Origin: Polaromonas sp.
GTDB taxonomy: Bacteria; Pseudomonadota; Gammaproteobacteria; Burkholderiales; Burkholderiaceae_C
NCBI GenBank assembly: GCA_028292745.1
Contig: JAQGLT010000080.1
Location: 1-64,000, forward strand
Length of the DNA stretch: 64,000 nt
Direction: 5' to 3'
Shown in pieces: positions 45,192 to 53,845 of the stretch. The translations under genes were made by a program, and so were the position numbers. The notes under the pieces were generated by a model that saw only the letters and a list, made by a program, of their open reading frames with translations, was not told the origin of the DNA and did no database searches. Numbering within the stretch: the first letter of the stretch is position 1; each line of letters opens with the position of its first letter.

Positions 45192-46760
45192 TTGAATAAC
45201 TTGTCGCCGGATGCTAGTGCTACGCCTTTAATCGGTGATGAAATGCCTGTTGTTGAATATGTCCGGATGTCAACCGAGCATCAGCGGTATTCAACAGAAA
45301 ATCAGTCTCAAGCAATTGCTGAATATGCAGCCCAACATGGCATGCGCATCATCCGCACCTACACTGATGCTGGAAAAAGTGGGCTGAACATTCGAGGTCG
45401 CGCTGGGCTTCAACAGTTACTTCACGACGTCCAGCAGCCCAAGCCGGATTTCAATGCTGTCCTTGTCTATGACATCAGTCGTTGGGGACGATTTCCCGAT
45501 CCTGATGAAGCTGCCGTCTATGAGTACTCGTGTAAGCAGCGAGGCATCAAAGTCATTTACTGTGCAGAGCCTTTCAATAATGATGGATCGCTACCTTCTA
45601 CAGTATTGATTGGTATCAAGCGAAGCATGGCGGCGGAGTACAGCCGAGAGCTTTCGGTAAAAGTCTTTGCCGGCCACCGCAATCTTGTGCAGCTGGGCTA
45701 TCGACAGGGCGGTGCTCCAGGGTTGGGCTTGCGTCGTCAACTAATCGATGAAGAACACAATATAAAAGGCATTTTGTCGCGTGGCGAAAAAAAGAGCATT
45801 CAAACTGACCGCGTGATACTGATCCCTGGTCCTGCCGAAGAGGTGTCGCTTGTTCATCAAATTTATCGTCACTTCTTGGATGACTGCATGCCTGAACGCG
45901 TCATTGCTTCGACTCTAAACCGTCAGGGCCACACTTCCGATACCGGAGTTCCTTGGACTCGAGGCACCATCCATCAGATTCTCACTAATGAGAAATACAT
46001 AGGCAATAACGTTTACAACCGTACATCATTTAAGCTGAAGATCAAACACGCGCGAAATGAACCGGCCGACTGGATTCGCAAGGATGGTGCATTTGAAGCA
46101 GTGGTTCCACTTGATCAGTTTGCCCGCGTGCAGGAAATTATTGCCAGCCGTTCGCACCATCTTGATGACGCACAGATGCTTGATGTACTTAAAAAAATGT
46201 TGCAACAGCACGGCGAATTGTCTGGTCTTGTTATAGATGAGGAGGATGGCGCACCATCCAGTTCAGCGTATCGGAGTCGTTTCGGAAGTCTTCTGCGAGC
46301 ATACAGTTTGGTTGGATTCACACCAAAACGTGACTATGCCTACCTCGAAATAAATCGGGCACTGCGGCGTCAGCACCCGGAACAGATCGCGGAAATGTCG
46401 GCATCCATTGAGCGAATGGGCGGTTGGGCCAGTGTTAATTCATCAACCGATTTACTGACGGTAAATGGAGAATTCACTGTTTCATTGGTTATTGCACGAT
46501 GCAAGCCAACGCCTGCCGGAAGTTACCGTTGGCGCATCCGCTTCGATGCTAGCTTGCAACCAGATATCACAGTAGTAGCGCGTATGAACCATGCAAACCG
46601 ACGTGCGTTCGACTACTACGTATTGCCTTCCATTGATTTCTCTTCAGAAGTCCTACCCACCATGGAAGACAACGGCTTCACGCTGGACGCCTACAGGATG
46701 GACACGCTTGATTTGTTCTACAACCTGGCAGGGCGTGTGCCCTTAGAGCAAGCTGCATGA
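45192..46760 (+). CDS. Large serine recombinase
   Basis: 522 residues. The resolvase domain has VEYVRMSTEHQRYSTENQ with the nucleophile Ser, YTDAGKSGLNIRGRAGLQQL and VLVYDISRWGRFPD. A recombinase domain follows with RHFLDDCMPERVIASTLNRQ and PWTRGTIHQILTNEKYIGN. The zinc-ribbon/coiled-coil end typical of phage integrases is not obvious, and the last 120 residues are unfamiliar. Start is a TTG at 45192 behind GAGGGAG; ATG 45243 is possible. Stop overlaps the next gene by ATGA, so it is expressed with two ParB-like proteins. Confidence 0.88.
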   Translation: MNNLSPDASATPLIGDEMPVVEYVRMSTEHQRYSTENQSQAIAEYAAQHGMRIIRTYTDAGKSGLNIRGRAGLQQLLHDVQQPKPDFNAVLVYDISRWGRFPDPDEAAVYEYSCKQRGIKVIYCAEPFNNDGSLPSTVLIGIKRSMAAEYSRELSVKVFAGHRNLVQLGYRQGGAPGLGLRRQLIDEEHNIKGILSRGEKKSIQTDRVILIPGPAEEVSLVHQIYRHFLDDCMPERVIASTLNRQGHTSDTGVPWTRGTIHQILTNEKYIGNNVYNRTSFKLKIKHARNEPADWIRKDGAFEAVVPLDQFARVQEIIASRSHHLDDAQMLDVLKKMLQQHGELSGLVIDEEDGAPSSSAYRSRFGSLLRAYSLVGFTPKRDYAYLEINRALRRQHPEQIAEMSASIERMGGWASVNSSTDLLTVNGEFTVSLVIARCKPTPAGSYRWRIRFDASLQPDITVVARMNHANRRAFDYYVLPSIDFSSEVLPTMEDNGFTLDAYRMDTLDLFYNLAGRVPLEQAA

Positions 46761-47659
46761 AAAATTCGCCTGAGCGAATCGAAATGATTCCGATTGACTT
46801 TATCACTGTTCCTAATCCGCGTGTGCGCAATCCAAAAATTCACAGGGATATGACGGATAGTATTGAAAAGTTAGGCTTAAAGCGCCCCATTACGGTCAGA
46901 CGTATCGTCAGCGTACATGACAAAGAGCAGAAATATGCATTGGTCTGCGGCCAGGGCAGGATGGAATCCTGCCAGATGCTTGGGCAAAAAGAAATTGCTG
47001 CTGTGATCGTAGATGTCGATGCAGAAACCGGTCATGTGATGAGCATTGTTGAAAATGTGGCACGTCGTTTGCCAAGGGCGAATGAAATGCTTGAGCAGGT
47101 CGGAAGCTTAAAACGTCGAGGCTATAACGATGTCGAGATAGCAGCAAAAATTGGATGTACGCCTTCTTGGGTTAACAACGTCACGTATCTTTTGGCGCAT
47201 GGAGAAAAGCGTCTACTTGCAGCTGCGGGGGCTGGACATATTTCACTCCATTTAGCAGCAAGCATTTCAAGAGCAAACGATGAGGATGCGCAGAGACTAC
47301 TTCTGGAGGCATATGAAAAAGGCGATCTTAAAGGGAAAAATGTGACTGCGGTGAGGCTAATTTTGGATCAGCGCTCAAGGATTGGTAAAAGCTTAAATAA
47401 CTCTTTTACTACTCGCAACAGTGCCAGGCGTCACATGACCACAGAAGACCTTCGCAAAATTTATCTGAGTGAAACTCAGAAACACAAACTGAATCAAAAA
47501 AAAGCAGAACACACGCAAAGTGCACTACTGCTTGCGCAACAAATATTCAAGGAGTTGTTTGCCAGTGAAGATTTTTGTTCCGTTCTCAAGTCTGAAAAGC
47601 TGATATCAGTACCGTTACCCTTGGCAGAACTTGCTCGTAGAGGTGGAAACTTGTCATGA
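46757..47659 (+). CDS. ParB-like protein 1 of the recombinase cassette
   Basis: 300 residues. ParB N-terminal domain: IDFITVPNPRVRNPKIHRDM, LGLKRPITVRR, and YALVCGQGRMESCQMLGQKE in place of the GERR box. An HTH follows (YNDVEIAAKIGCTPSWVNNV). This is ParB/Spo0J/RepB type, but no ParA gene is nearby, so classical plasmid partition is unlikely. It is coupled by ATGA overlaps to the recombinase and to the second ParB gene. Confidence 0.85.
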   Translation: MKNSPERIEMIPIDFITVPNPRVRNPKIHRDMTDSIEKLGLKRPITVRRIVSVHDKEQKYALVCGQGRMESCQMLGQKEIAAVIVDVDAETGHVMSIVENVARRLPRANEMLEQVGSLKRRGYNDVEIAAKIGCTPSWVNNVTYLLAHGEKRLLAAAGAGHISLHLAASISRANDEDAQRLLLEAYEKGDLKGKNVTAVRLILDQRSRIGKSLNNSFTTRNSARRHMTTEDLRKIYLSETQKHKLNQKKAEHTQSALLLAQQIFKELFASEDFCSVLKSEKLISVPLPLAELARRGGNLS

Positions 47660-48549
47660 AAAAATTTCAGTCTGTACGGTTGGGTTTTCAACGCGACTGC
47701 ATTGATATACCGCTCGATCTTTTATGTGCATCCAAATCTCTGGGAGAAGGGATCAAGCAAACAACGAAATATTTACAGATACATGCTTCTGTAAAAGCAG
47801 TCGGCTTAGTGGAGTCGGTAGTAGTTGCGCCTAGCACTGATAAGCCTGGGGCCTTTATTGTGCTAGACGGTCATATGCGTGTGGAAGCACTGCGGGATTT
47901 AGGGCATTCAAGCGTGAGTTGTCTGCTATCTACCGACGATGAAGGTTATACCTATAACAAGCAGGTCAACAGACTCTCTGCAATCCAACAGCACAGAATG
48001 ATCATTAAAGCTGTGGAAGACGGCACTCCTATTGCAAAGCTGGCAAATGCACTGCACATTTCGGAAAACGCGATTCGTGACCGCTTCAAGTTGCTGGACG
48101 GCATCTGTAATGAAGCTATCGCCTTACTGGCTGATAAGCCTGCAACACTTGGAATGTTCAGAATACTTCGGCAGATGAAAGCGTTCCGACAGATCGACGT
48201 TGCGCAAGCGATGATTAATCTAAACAGCTATTCAATAAGGCTTGCTTTAGCAATGCTGCATGCAACATCTCCTGAACAGCTGATAGAAAAAGCTGCATCT
48301 AAAATCAAGCAGGATGGTCTTTCAGAGACACTACAGCGTGTAGAACGTGAGTTGGCCGCTGTCCAGGCGGAAACCAAACTTCTTGAAGAAAGTTATGGGC
48401 CTGCAAACCTTCAATTGATGATCATAAAAACACATATCAAAGCTTTGCTAGAAAACGCAAGCATTGTGAAATGGCTGGCAAAGTTTCATCGAGAATATTT
48501 GCAGCAATTGCAGTTAATTGCGGAGATAAAACAGCTGCCAGCCGAGTGA
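47656..48549 (+). CDS. ParB-like protein 2 of the recombinase cassette (RepB C-terminal type)
   Basis: 297 residues. A diverged ParB domain: VKAVGLVESVVVAPS and FIVLDGHMRVEALRDLGHSS in the position of the GERR box, then HTH IAKLANALHISENAIRDRFK and a helical C-terminal half ending in AEIKQLPAE. The last gene of the cassette; a strong terminator follows. Two different ParB proteins downstream of a serine recombinase form an arrangement I recall seeing in Proteobacteria without a described function. Confidence 0.82.
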   Translation: MKKFQSVRLGFQRDCIDIPLDLLCASKSLGEGIKQTTKYLQIHASVKAVGLVESVVVAPSTDKPGAFIVLDGHMRVEALRDLGHSSVSCLLSTDDEGYTYNKQVNRLSAIQQHRMIIKAVEDGTPIAKLANALHISENAIRDRFKLLDGICNEAIALLADKPATLGMFRILRQMKAFRQIDVAQAMINLNSYSIRLALAMLHATSPEQLIEKAASKIKQDGLSETLQRVERELAAVQAETKLLEESYGPANLQLMIIKTHIKALLENASIVKWLAKFHREYLQQLQLIAEIKQLPAE

Positions 48550-48646
48550 TATTTAGTTCTACAAAAAAGCATATTCAAGTAAATTTTAGCGGTTAGCATC
48601 AATCCGCCCCAGAATCACCGATCACCTTGTGAGCAAGGATCAAAGC

Positions 48647-48686
48647 ACTCCCAAAAAAGTTCTAACACACTTTTTTGGGAGTTTTT
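48647..48686 (+). terminator. Terminator of the recombinase/ParB operon
   Basis: Perfect stem ACTCCCAAAAAAG / CTTTTTTGGGAGT with a short loop and a following T-run. Confidence 0.88.
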
Positions 48687-48754
48687 CAACAGAATTAGTT
48701 GAAAACTGCCATTGGGCGCACTAGCATCTAAATGACAACAGCATGCGATCTTTA

Positions 48755-48829
48755 AAAGCGATCAGCTATGGCGAACGGGTCAAGCGTACTGGCACTGAGT
48801 TTCTACCTGGGCTACATTTAAGCGAATGA
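48755..48829 (+). pseudogene. 3' fragment of the DNA/RNA endonuclease gene
   Basis: Encodes KAISYGERVKRTGTEFLPGL then HLSE and stop, versus KPISYGELVRRTGIEFLPGL then HLSE in the full gene at 42917-43600: five changes by eye over 24 residues. Similarity ends upstream near 48750 and fades downstream of the stop. Confidence 0.8.
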
Positions 48830-48915
48830 TGCCAAACGCCGGCCATCATAGCGCCGCAAGTCCAGAGAGTGGCCTGCATACCGCTTCCATATCTGGACAG
48901 ACTAGCAGCGTTAGT

Positions 48916-49929
48916 TCACTTCATTTCTTTCAAGAACTCCAGCACGTCCTTGACTGCTTCGCGCCGCACCGATTCATCGCCGCCATCGGCGCGACCCTTG
49001 CCGATGCATTCCTTGCGCGCGGCTTTCCACTCGTCCCATCCGTTGATCACCACACCCGTCTTGTAATTGCGCGCTTCGCCAAGTCCAGCGCGTTTCGGAT
49101 CAATGAACACTTCGAGCGAGCAGTTCTTGGCGCTTTCGGCGTTCGGATTGATGTGCCACTTGGCAAAGCCGTCGAACGCATGGTACGCATTCGGATAAAT
49201 CTTCCATTTCACATTGGCGCCGGATTTTTCGTTGACGTTCTTGTAAAGATCCGTGCAGTTTTGCACGCCGCCATGGCCGACGTCCTTGCCGCCGAGCAGC
49301 GCGAGCATCGGCACATTGTTGGTGTTGCCCCGGTCCAGCCGCGTGCGCACGGTGCAGCCGCCGGGATAGACCGCAATTTGCGCGGCAAACTTGAGATCGT
49401 CTTTGATGATCGGCCGGCGCGCTGAGTCCCAATAGCTTTCATATGTGACCGCCCCGCCACGAGAAAAGCCCATGATCGCGATGCGCTTGCTGTCAATCTG
49501 CGGATGGGTCGCCAGCAGCTTGAGCGCATAGAACCCATCGGCCACGCTGGCCGCCACATCGAGCTGACCCTGGTTGGTGTCGGTCTGGTCGATGCCGCGC
49601 GGCTTGAAACTGTCCACCACGAACGCCGCGTAGCCGGCTTCATTGAGTTCCTTGACCCAGACCGAGTACTGGGCTGGCGTGACACCGATGGAGCCATGCA
49701 TCAAGACCACCGCGCCGACTTTGCCATTGATGGTCTTGGGCATCACCAGATCACCTGTCACGACGGCAGCGGTGGTGTTCTTCTTGAACTCGCGCACGTA
49801 TTCCCAGCGGCTGGGCGGCGTGATGGAGGCATATTCGATCCGGCCGACTTGGCCACCCGCCAGATCGTCCAGGGGCGCCGCGCTGGCAAAGCTGGAGGCA
49901 AGAAGCAGCGCAAGTAAACATTTTTTCAT
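48916..49929 (-). CDS. Dienelactone-hydrolase-family alpha/beta hydrolase, secreted
   Basis: 337 residues from ATG 49929 (MKKCLLALLLASSFASAAPL, a signal peptide). Alpha/beta-hydrolase motifs: VVLMHGSIGVTP (oxyanion region), IMGFSRGGAVTYESYW with the nucleophile Ser, and YPNAYHAFDG with the catalytic His. Dienelactone-hydrolase-like proteins act on a range of esters, so the substrate is unknown. The frame open upstream of 49929 is a shadow. Its 3' 131 bases are duplicated at 44584-44714. Confidence 0.85.
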   Translation of the reverse strand: MKKCLLALLLASSFASAAPLDDLAGGQVGRIEYASITPPSRWEYVREFKKNTTAAVVTGDLVMPKTINGKVGAVVLMHGSIGVTPAQYSVWVKELNEAGYAAFVVDSFKPRGIDQTDTNQGQLDVAASVADGFYALKLLATHPQIDSKRIAIMGFSRGGAVTYESYWDSARRPIIKDDLKFAAQIAVYPGGCTVRTRLDRGNTNNVPMLALLGGKDVGHGGVQNCTDLYKNVNEKSGANVKWKIYPNAYHAFDGFAKWHINPNAESAKNCSLEVFIDPKRAGLGEARNYKTGVVINGWDEWKAARKECIGKGRADGGDESVRREAVKDVLEFLKEMK

Positions 49930-50084
49930 AAAGGCGATCGTTAAGGAACTCGAACAAGGAAAGGGAAATTGCTGCAGAACTAGGCGGCGCTCGAAAGCCC
50001 CAGTTGTTCTTGGTGCGCGAAAGAGCTGCAGCCGATAAAACAAGCCCGCAAAAATACATTTTGTAGTTCTGCAGGCGCTTTCTA

Positions 50085-51218
50085 TTACTGCGTGAGCAGC
50101 GCGCCGTACTGGCTGGCAAAGCTCTGGCCCTGGCTCACCGCCTGGAGCAGCTGCGTCACGCCGGTGATGCCATGCTGGCTGGTCCATGCCGCCACTTCGG
50201 CACGTGCCTGGCAGTACGTCTTGCTGAAGTTCGCACTGCTGGCGGTGTAGCTGGTCCAGTTCGCTCCCAGCGCCAGCGTGTTCAGATCCGTCACGCCCTT
50301 GCCGGTCACACCGGTGCATTCCGGCTCATTGCCGATCAAGGTCGCCAAGCCTTCATCAAACCATGCCGGTACTTGGCTGCCGTTGAGCCGGGCAGCGACT
50401 TCGACATGGGAGAACTCATGGGCCAGCACCAACGCATTGCGCCCATACGTCGCTGACGTCAGCACCACCGTCGTGCGCGGCGCCAGGTATTGGCCAGCAA
50501 AGCTGCCAGTCGGCAGCATCACGTTGCGCAGGCTGGCACCGGCAAAGTAGGTACCGCATGCCGCTGTGCTGCACACCACCACGTCGGGCTGGCTTGACTG
50601 CAGCGCACCATACACCGCTTTGTCGGCTGCAATGGCCGTGCTGATGCTCTCGACAATTGCCGGGTATTGGTTCTTGGCCACGGTCGGGTCAACGAAGACA
50701 TTGCCGCACACCGCCACCAGTGCAGCGCCGTTGACGACCGGCGGCGTGTTCGTTGCCGTGGACGTGCACCCCAGGGATTTCACGGTGAAGTTGGTGATCG
50801 CCACATTGCTGGCAAAAGCGTTTCCGGCCAGATCCTTGGTCAAGGCGGCATTCACCGTGGCTGTGCATTTCGCATTGGCTGCGTAACCGGGGGCCAGCGG
50901 CGTATAGGTCGCCACGGCACCGGACACGGCAGTGGTGCCCGGCACGTCCACACCGTCGCAGGCCATCTTGATGCTTGCCGTGAACAGCGCTTCGCTGGCT
51001 GTGAATTTCGCGACCGCGCTATAGCCAATGTCGATGCTGCCGTTGGCCGGGGCAATAGCTGCTGATGCCGCCATCGTCGGCGCTGTCGTGTCTGCGCTTG
51101 TTCCAGTAGCAGGGGAGCTGGCGCCATCGCTGCTACCGCCGCCGCAACCGACGAGCATCAGCAGGGGCAGGCTGATGGCCAGGACTTGAATTCGTGACTT
51201 ATGTTTGATGTTTGTCAT
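50085..51218 (-). CDS. Lipoprotein with Ig-like domain and HExxH-type metalloprotease domain
   Basis: 377 residues. Lipobox LLMLVGC near residue 25 followed by a Gly/Ser linker, so an envelope lipoprotein. Residues 45-150 look like a bacterial Ig-like (Big_5) domain (DTTAPTMAAS ... LTKDLAGNAFASNVAITNFT). The C-terminal domain has LVLAHEFSHVEVAARL with HEFSH and then PAWFDEGLATL with the third zinc ligand Glu, the arrangement of gluzincin proteases (peptidase MA type). Substrate unknown. Confidence 0.75.
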   Translation of the reverse strand: MTNIKHKSRIQVLAISLPLLMLVGCGGGSSDGASSPATGTSADTTAPTMAASAAIAPANGSIDIGYSAVAKFTASEALFTASIKMACDGVDVPGTTAVSGAVATYTPLAPGYAANAKCTATVNAALTKDLAGNAFASNVAITNFTVKSLGCTSTATNTPPVVNGAALVAVCGNVFVDPTVAKNQYPAIVESISTAIAADKAVYGALQSSQPDVVVCSTAACGTYFAGASLRNVMLPTGSFAGQYLAPRTTVVLTSATYGRNALVLAHEFSHVEVAARLNGSQVPAWFDEGLATLIGNEPECTGVTGKGVTDLNTLALGANWTSYTASSANFSKTYCQARAEVAAWTSQHGITGVTQLLQAVSQGQSFASQYGALLTQ

Positions 51219-51363
51219 AGTTTTTCTTGGGTGGTTGGATTTGCTGCAAATTGCCGCTTGCCTGGCTTTCGCCAGCGAACCTGTGCAGACGTCAAGTTCT
51301 TGTGTTTTGGTGTTTGGTCGGTTACATCTGGAAAAAATAGGTAGAAGTCAGACCTATCGATAG

Positions 51364-51412
51364 CTACGACATGCGTAGTATCTGAATCATACAAAAGTTA
51401 CGAAGCTCGTAG
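51364..51412 (+). promoter_or_regulatory. Paired inverted-repeat operators upstream of the XRE gene
   Basis: CTACGACATGCGTAG (51364-51378) and TTACGAAGCTCGTAG (51398-51412): both have TACG-N5-CGTA symmetry, 34 bases apart centre to centre (about three helical turns), ending 18 bases before the XRE start codon. Confidence 0.6.
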
Positions 51413-51430
51413 TTTTTATATGAGCGACAA

Positions 51431-51757
51431 ATGTCTGAAGCGGATAAGCAATGGGGCGGTCGGTTAAAGCAAGCGCGTCTGGCTGCGCAGCTGTCACAAA
51501 AGCAGTTGGGGATCCAGGCCGGCATTGATCAGTTTGTTGCCAGCACCCGGATCAATCGGTATGAGCTTGGCGTTCACAAGCCGGACTTTTTGACCGCACA
51601 GAACCTAGCACGCGTGCTAGGCATATCCGCCGCTTTTCTCTATGCGCCTGAAGACGAGATTGCCAACTTGCTGTTTCGGTATTGCCATGCCGATGAACCA
51701 GTGCGCCTTTCCGTGCAAAAGCTGCTGGAAAAGTTGCCAGCACTACCGATGGTCTGA
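51431..51757 (+). CDS. XRE-family transcriptional regulator
   Basis: 108 residues. HTH_3 domain spans about residues 8-65: LKQARLAAQLSQKQLGIQAG, then INRYELGVHKPDFLTAQNLA and VLGISAAFLYAPEDE. The C-terminal 40 residues are short and without ligand domain, as in phage-type repressors. Two matched inverted repeats upstream fit autoregulation. It faces a three-gene operon tail to tail, nine bases between stops. Confidence 0.88.
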   Translation: MSEADKQWGGRLKQARLAAQLSQKQLGIQAGIDQFVASTRINRYELGVHKPDFLTAQNLARVLGISAAFLYAPEDEIANLLFRYCHADEPVRLSVQKLLEKLPALPMV

Positions 51758-51766
51758 CTAAATCTT

Positions 51767-52486
51767 TCATTCGTGGAGGTCGAAATTGTCATGCAGTTCG
51801 GAGGGCTCTAAAGCAATAGCTGAAGTTAAACGCACGGGCTCGCTTGAGTACGGCATGGACTCAAACTGCCACACGGTTGATGCAGTTTTCTTGCCAAAAT
51901 CCGTGGGCTGAGCGCAGTTCAACCGAGCGTTGTGACTTGCAAGCGGCACCGGTTCTGAGGATGAGCAGAGGACAAATAACGTGTCTACTTCCCAGGTTTT
52001 GCCGATCTGAAAACCGCTGACGCCGACGGCAAGAACCCAGTGGCTGTGGCCGTCGCGCTCGCTTGTGTAGGCTATTAAAACAAGCTTTCCCTTGAGCAGC
52101 GCATTGACTGCAAACGCATCAACTTTTTTAGAGATATCGCACAGACGCGGCAAAATCGGCAGCGTCATGCTTTGTATCGCATCGAAAAACGGCTTGGCAT
52201 GCAAACCTTCAAACCAGCTATCGGCCAGCGTTCGGTAGAGCACGGCGGCTACACCATGCTTGCGCTTGGCCTGTTGCAACACCGCGTTGCGCTTGACCAC
52301 GCCCAATATCAAGAGTGCTGTAGCAAAGGCATGGGCTGAGCACGAGCTATCTATGTCTGACTGACGCAGCAAGACTTCAACCGTTTCTTGGCGCGCGCCG
52401 CTTACGCTCAGCGTATGGCCAGCGTTGAGCGCCGCGTGGTAGCGCACGGTTCGGTATGGCGCACGGGGTTCAATCAAGCTGTTCAT
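51767..52486 (-). CDS. Unrecognised protein with papain-like Cys/His pattern
   Basis: 239 residues. DIDSSCSAHAFATALLILGV around residue 48 puts a Cys at the start of a helix, and RDGHSHWVLAVGVSGFQI near 148 puts a His in a beta strand, the layout of papain-fold or C39-like peptidases. An Asp follows in WEVDTLFVLCSS. No close family comes to mind, so a peptidase role is inference. Third gene of an operon with two paralogous small proteins; starts two bases after the middle gene. Confidence 0.65.
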   Translation of the reverse strand: MNSLIEPRAPYRTVRYHAALNAGHTLSVSGARQETVEVLLRQSDIDSSCSAHAFATALLILGVVKRNAVLQQAKRKHGVAAVLYRTLADSWFEGLHAKPFFDAIQSMTLPILPRLCDISKKVDAFAVNALLKGKLVLIAYTSERDGHSHWVLAVGVSGFQIGKTWEVDTLFVLCSSSEPVPLASHNARLNCAQPTDFGKKTASTVWQFESMPYSSEPVRLTSAIALEPSELHDNFDLHE

Positions 52487-52488
52487 TT

Positions 52489-52872
52489 CTATATATCCCG
52501 CTGAGTCAAAATAGTAGTGGTGGTCCGATAGCCATTGGTCGAGACCAAAACGGCGGGCGCATGGCGCTGTTCTTCTGGTGTCATGGCGTCCAATGCTTTT
52601 TTGTCAAGCAGCCGGTACAAGCCCAGAATCCGTCCGATTTTTGCCATAGCCTGAGCATTGGCCGAACGGTCTTCGATGCCAATACTTCCAAAGTCACCGG
52701 CCTGAAAACGCGCCAGCAGCACCGAGACATTGACGTGGTGCCGCTCCAGCAAAGCAGTTGCCGATTGGGTCATGGCGATCCGACCAAGCGCAAACAGGGG
52801 CGTGGCGCTGCTCGGGACCGGCAGCAGTTTGCAGGCGATGAGTTTCACCGTGGGTTTGAGCAAGTTGTGCAT
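52489..52872 (-). CDS. Plasmid-type small protein, paralogue of the next gene
   Basis: 127 residues with LFALGRIAMTQSATALLERH, then ARFQAGDFGSIGIEDRSANA and ILGLYRLLD. It shares this block with the neighbouring 126-residue protein, in the same order, so the two arose by duplication. The family with the FALGxIVATPGAL...GDxGD...R pattern is very common on plasmids and integrative elements but has no known function that I can cite. Confidence 0.75.
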   Translation of the reverse strand: MHNLLKPTVKLIACKLLPVPSSATPLFALGRIAMTQSATALLERHHVNVSVLLARFQAGDFGSIGIEDRSANAQAMAKIGRILGLYRLLDKKALDAMTPEEQRHAPAVLVSTNGYRTTTTILTQRDI

Positions 52873-52908
52873 GATGGTTTTCAGTCGTAGTTCAGAAATT
52901 TCGGGGCT

Positions 52909-53289
52909 TCAATATTCGGCCGGCAGCAGCAGGGTTGTGGAACTTCTGTCGGCCTCACTGATGATCCACAGGGTTGGCAAATCGCTTCGCTGTGCTATGG
53001 GCGTGTTCGCCAACTTGACGGGATCAACCAGCCGGTAGACGCTCATCAGCCGCAGTCGCCGAGTCACCGCGAATTCATTTGTTGCCCTGTCGTCGCCGCA
53101 GATGTCGCCAAAATCACCGTGAACATGTCGGCCGATGAGCGCGGCGGCGCTGAAGCCGGTGGTCTGCAGGAGTGCCAGTGCACCGGGCGTCGCCACAATC
53201 TGGCCCAGCGCAAAGCGTGCGGTGTTGGTGATGATCAGGACAGGCGTGGGTGGACGCATGCTGTGCGGCGTATTCGGTTCGTGGTTCAT
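52909..53289 (-). CDS. Plasmid-type small protein (LxLGQIVATPGAL family)
   Basis: 126 residues from ATG 53289 (MNHEPNTPHSMRPPTP). Core block: ARFALGQIVATPGALALLQT, then RHVHGDFGDICGDDRATNEF and LMSVYRL, ending LWIISEADRSSTTLLLPAEY. This matches a widespread plasmid/ICE hypothetical family. First gene of the three-gene minus-strand operon. The companion 36 bases downstream is a paralogue lacking the ADRS-type end. Confidence 0.82.
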   Translation of the reverse strand: MNHEPNTPHSMRPPTPVLIITNTARFALGQIVATPGALALLQTTGFSAAALIGRHVHGDFGDICGDDRATNEFAVTRRLRLMSVYRLVDPVKLANTPIAQRSDLPTLWIISEADRSSTTLLLPAEY

Positions 53290-53845
53290 GGTGAAGGCCT
53301 TTGTGGTTGGTGATGACGGGACGTGCAACGCCCTCCGCAATGAATGACGGATAGCTGGGCGTGATCACTTTTCAATTTGTGCAGCGAACGCTGCGATGCC
53401 GTTAGCTTTCTGGGCTACACGTCGGAAGTGTGTTTAAGCGGTCAACAGGAACTGCATTTCAAGCAGTCGTTCGACGAACCGCCAGATGAGGTGCTTTGGG
53501 GAGCAGGCTTACAGCAAAGCAAGACGTTGAAGCTCCATGTCGGATGGAACTCAAAAGCCTGGAAACGAAAGGCGGCCGCAGGTCAGCCAGGATGAGCAAC
53601 AGGACGCGCAAGCCCGATGTCGGCCAGAGAGGGGAGGGACTGCTTTACTTCAAAGGCTGTAGCAGGTGAGCAGTTGAGGTGAACCGCTTGCAGCTTGAAA
53701 TTGCTAAAACCACATAAAAACAGCTGTTTTTTGCTGGTTCAAGCTTGAAATTAAGTGGACAAAAACTTAATTTATGTAATTTTACCACACTTTTCACATT
53801 AAAAACACTAAAATTGTGTGCAGTATTTTGAGCATTGGAGATTTT
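53290..53845. other. Gap before the toxin-antitoxin operon
   Basis: About 556 bases. A 72-codon frame at 53377-53595 (GTG start) has no family likeness or clear ribosome binding site and I leave it out. The AT-rich end (53700-53845) should hold the promoter of the toxin-antitoxin pair. Confidence 0.4.
53786..53820 (+). promoter_or_regulatory. Imperfect inverted repeat before the antitoxin gene
   Basis: CACACTTTT and AAAATTGTGTG face each other across an AT-rich spacer, 26 bases before the antitoxin start. Type II antitoxins usually bind such repeats to repress their own operon. Confidence 0.45.

Larger units (their letters stand above)
48550..48915. other. Right flank of the recombinase/ParB cassette
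   Basis: 366 bases holding the cassette terminator (48647-48686) and a fragment of the nuclease gene (48755-48829). Nothing else recognised. Confidence 0.5.

Noticed and set aside
44700-48760. Attempt to name attL/attR ends of the recombinase cassette
   Set aside because: Short similarities such as CTAGCA occur at both flanks but are too short to be distinguished from chance.
53377-53595. 72-codon frame before the toxin-antitoxin pair
   Set aside because: GTG start without ribosome binding site, composition like shadow frames, no family likeness.
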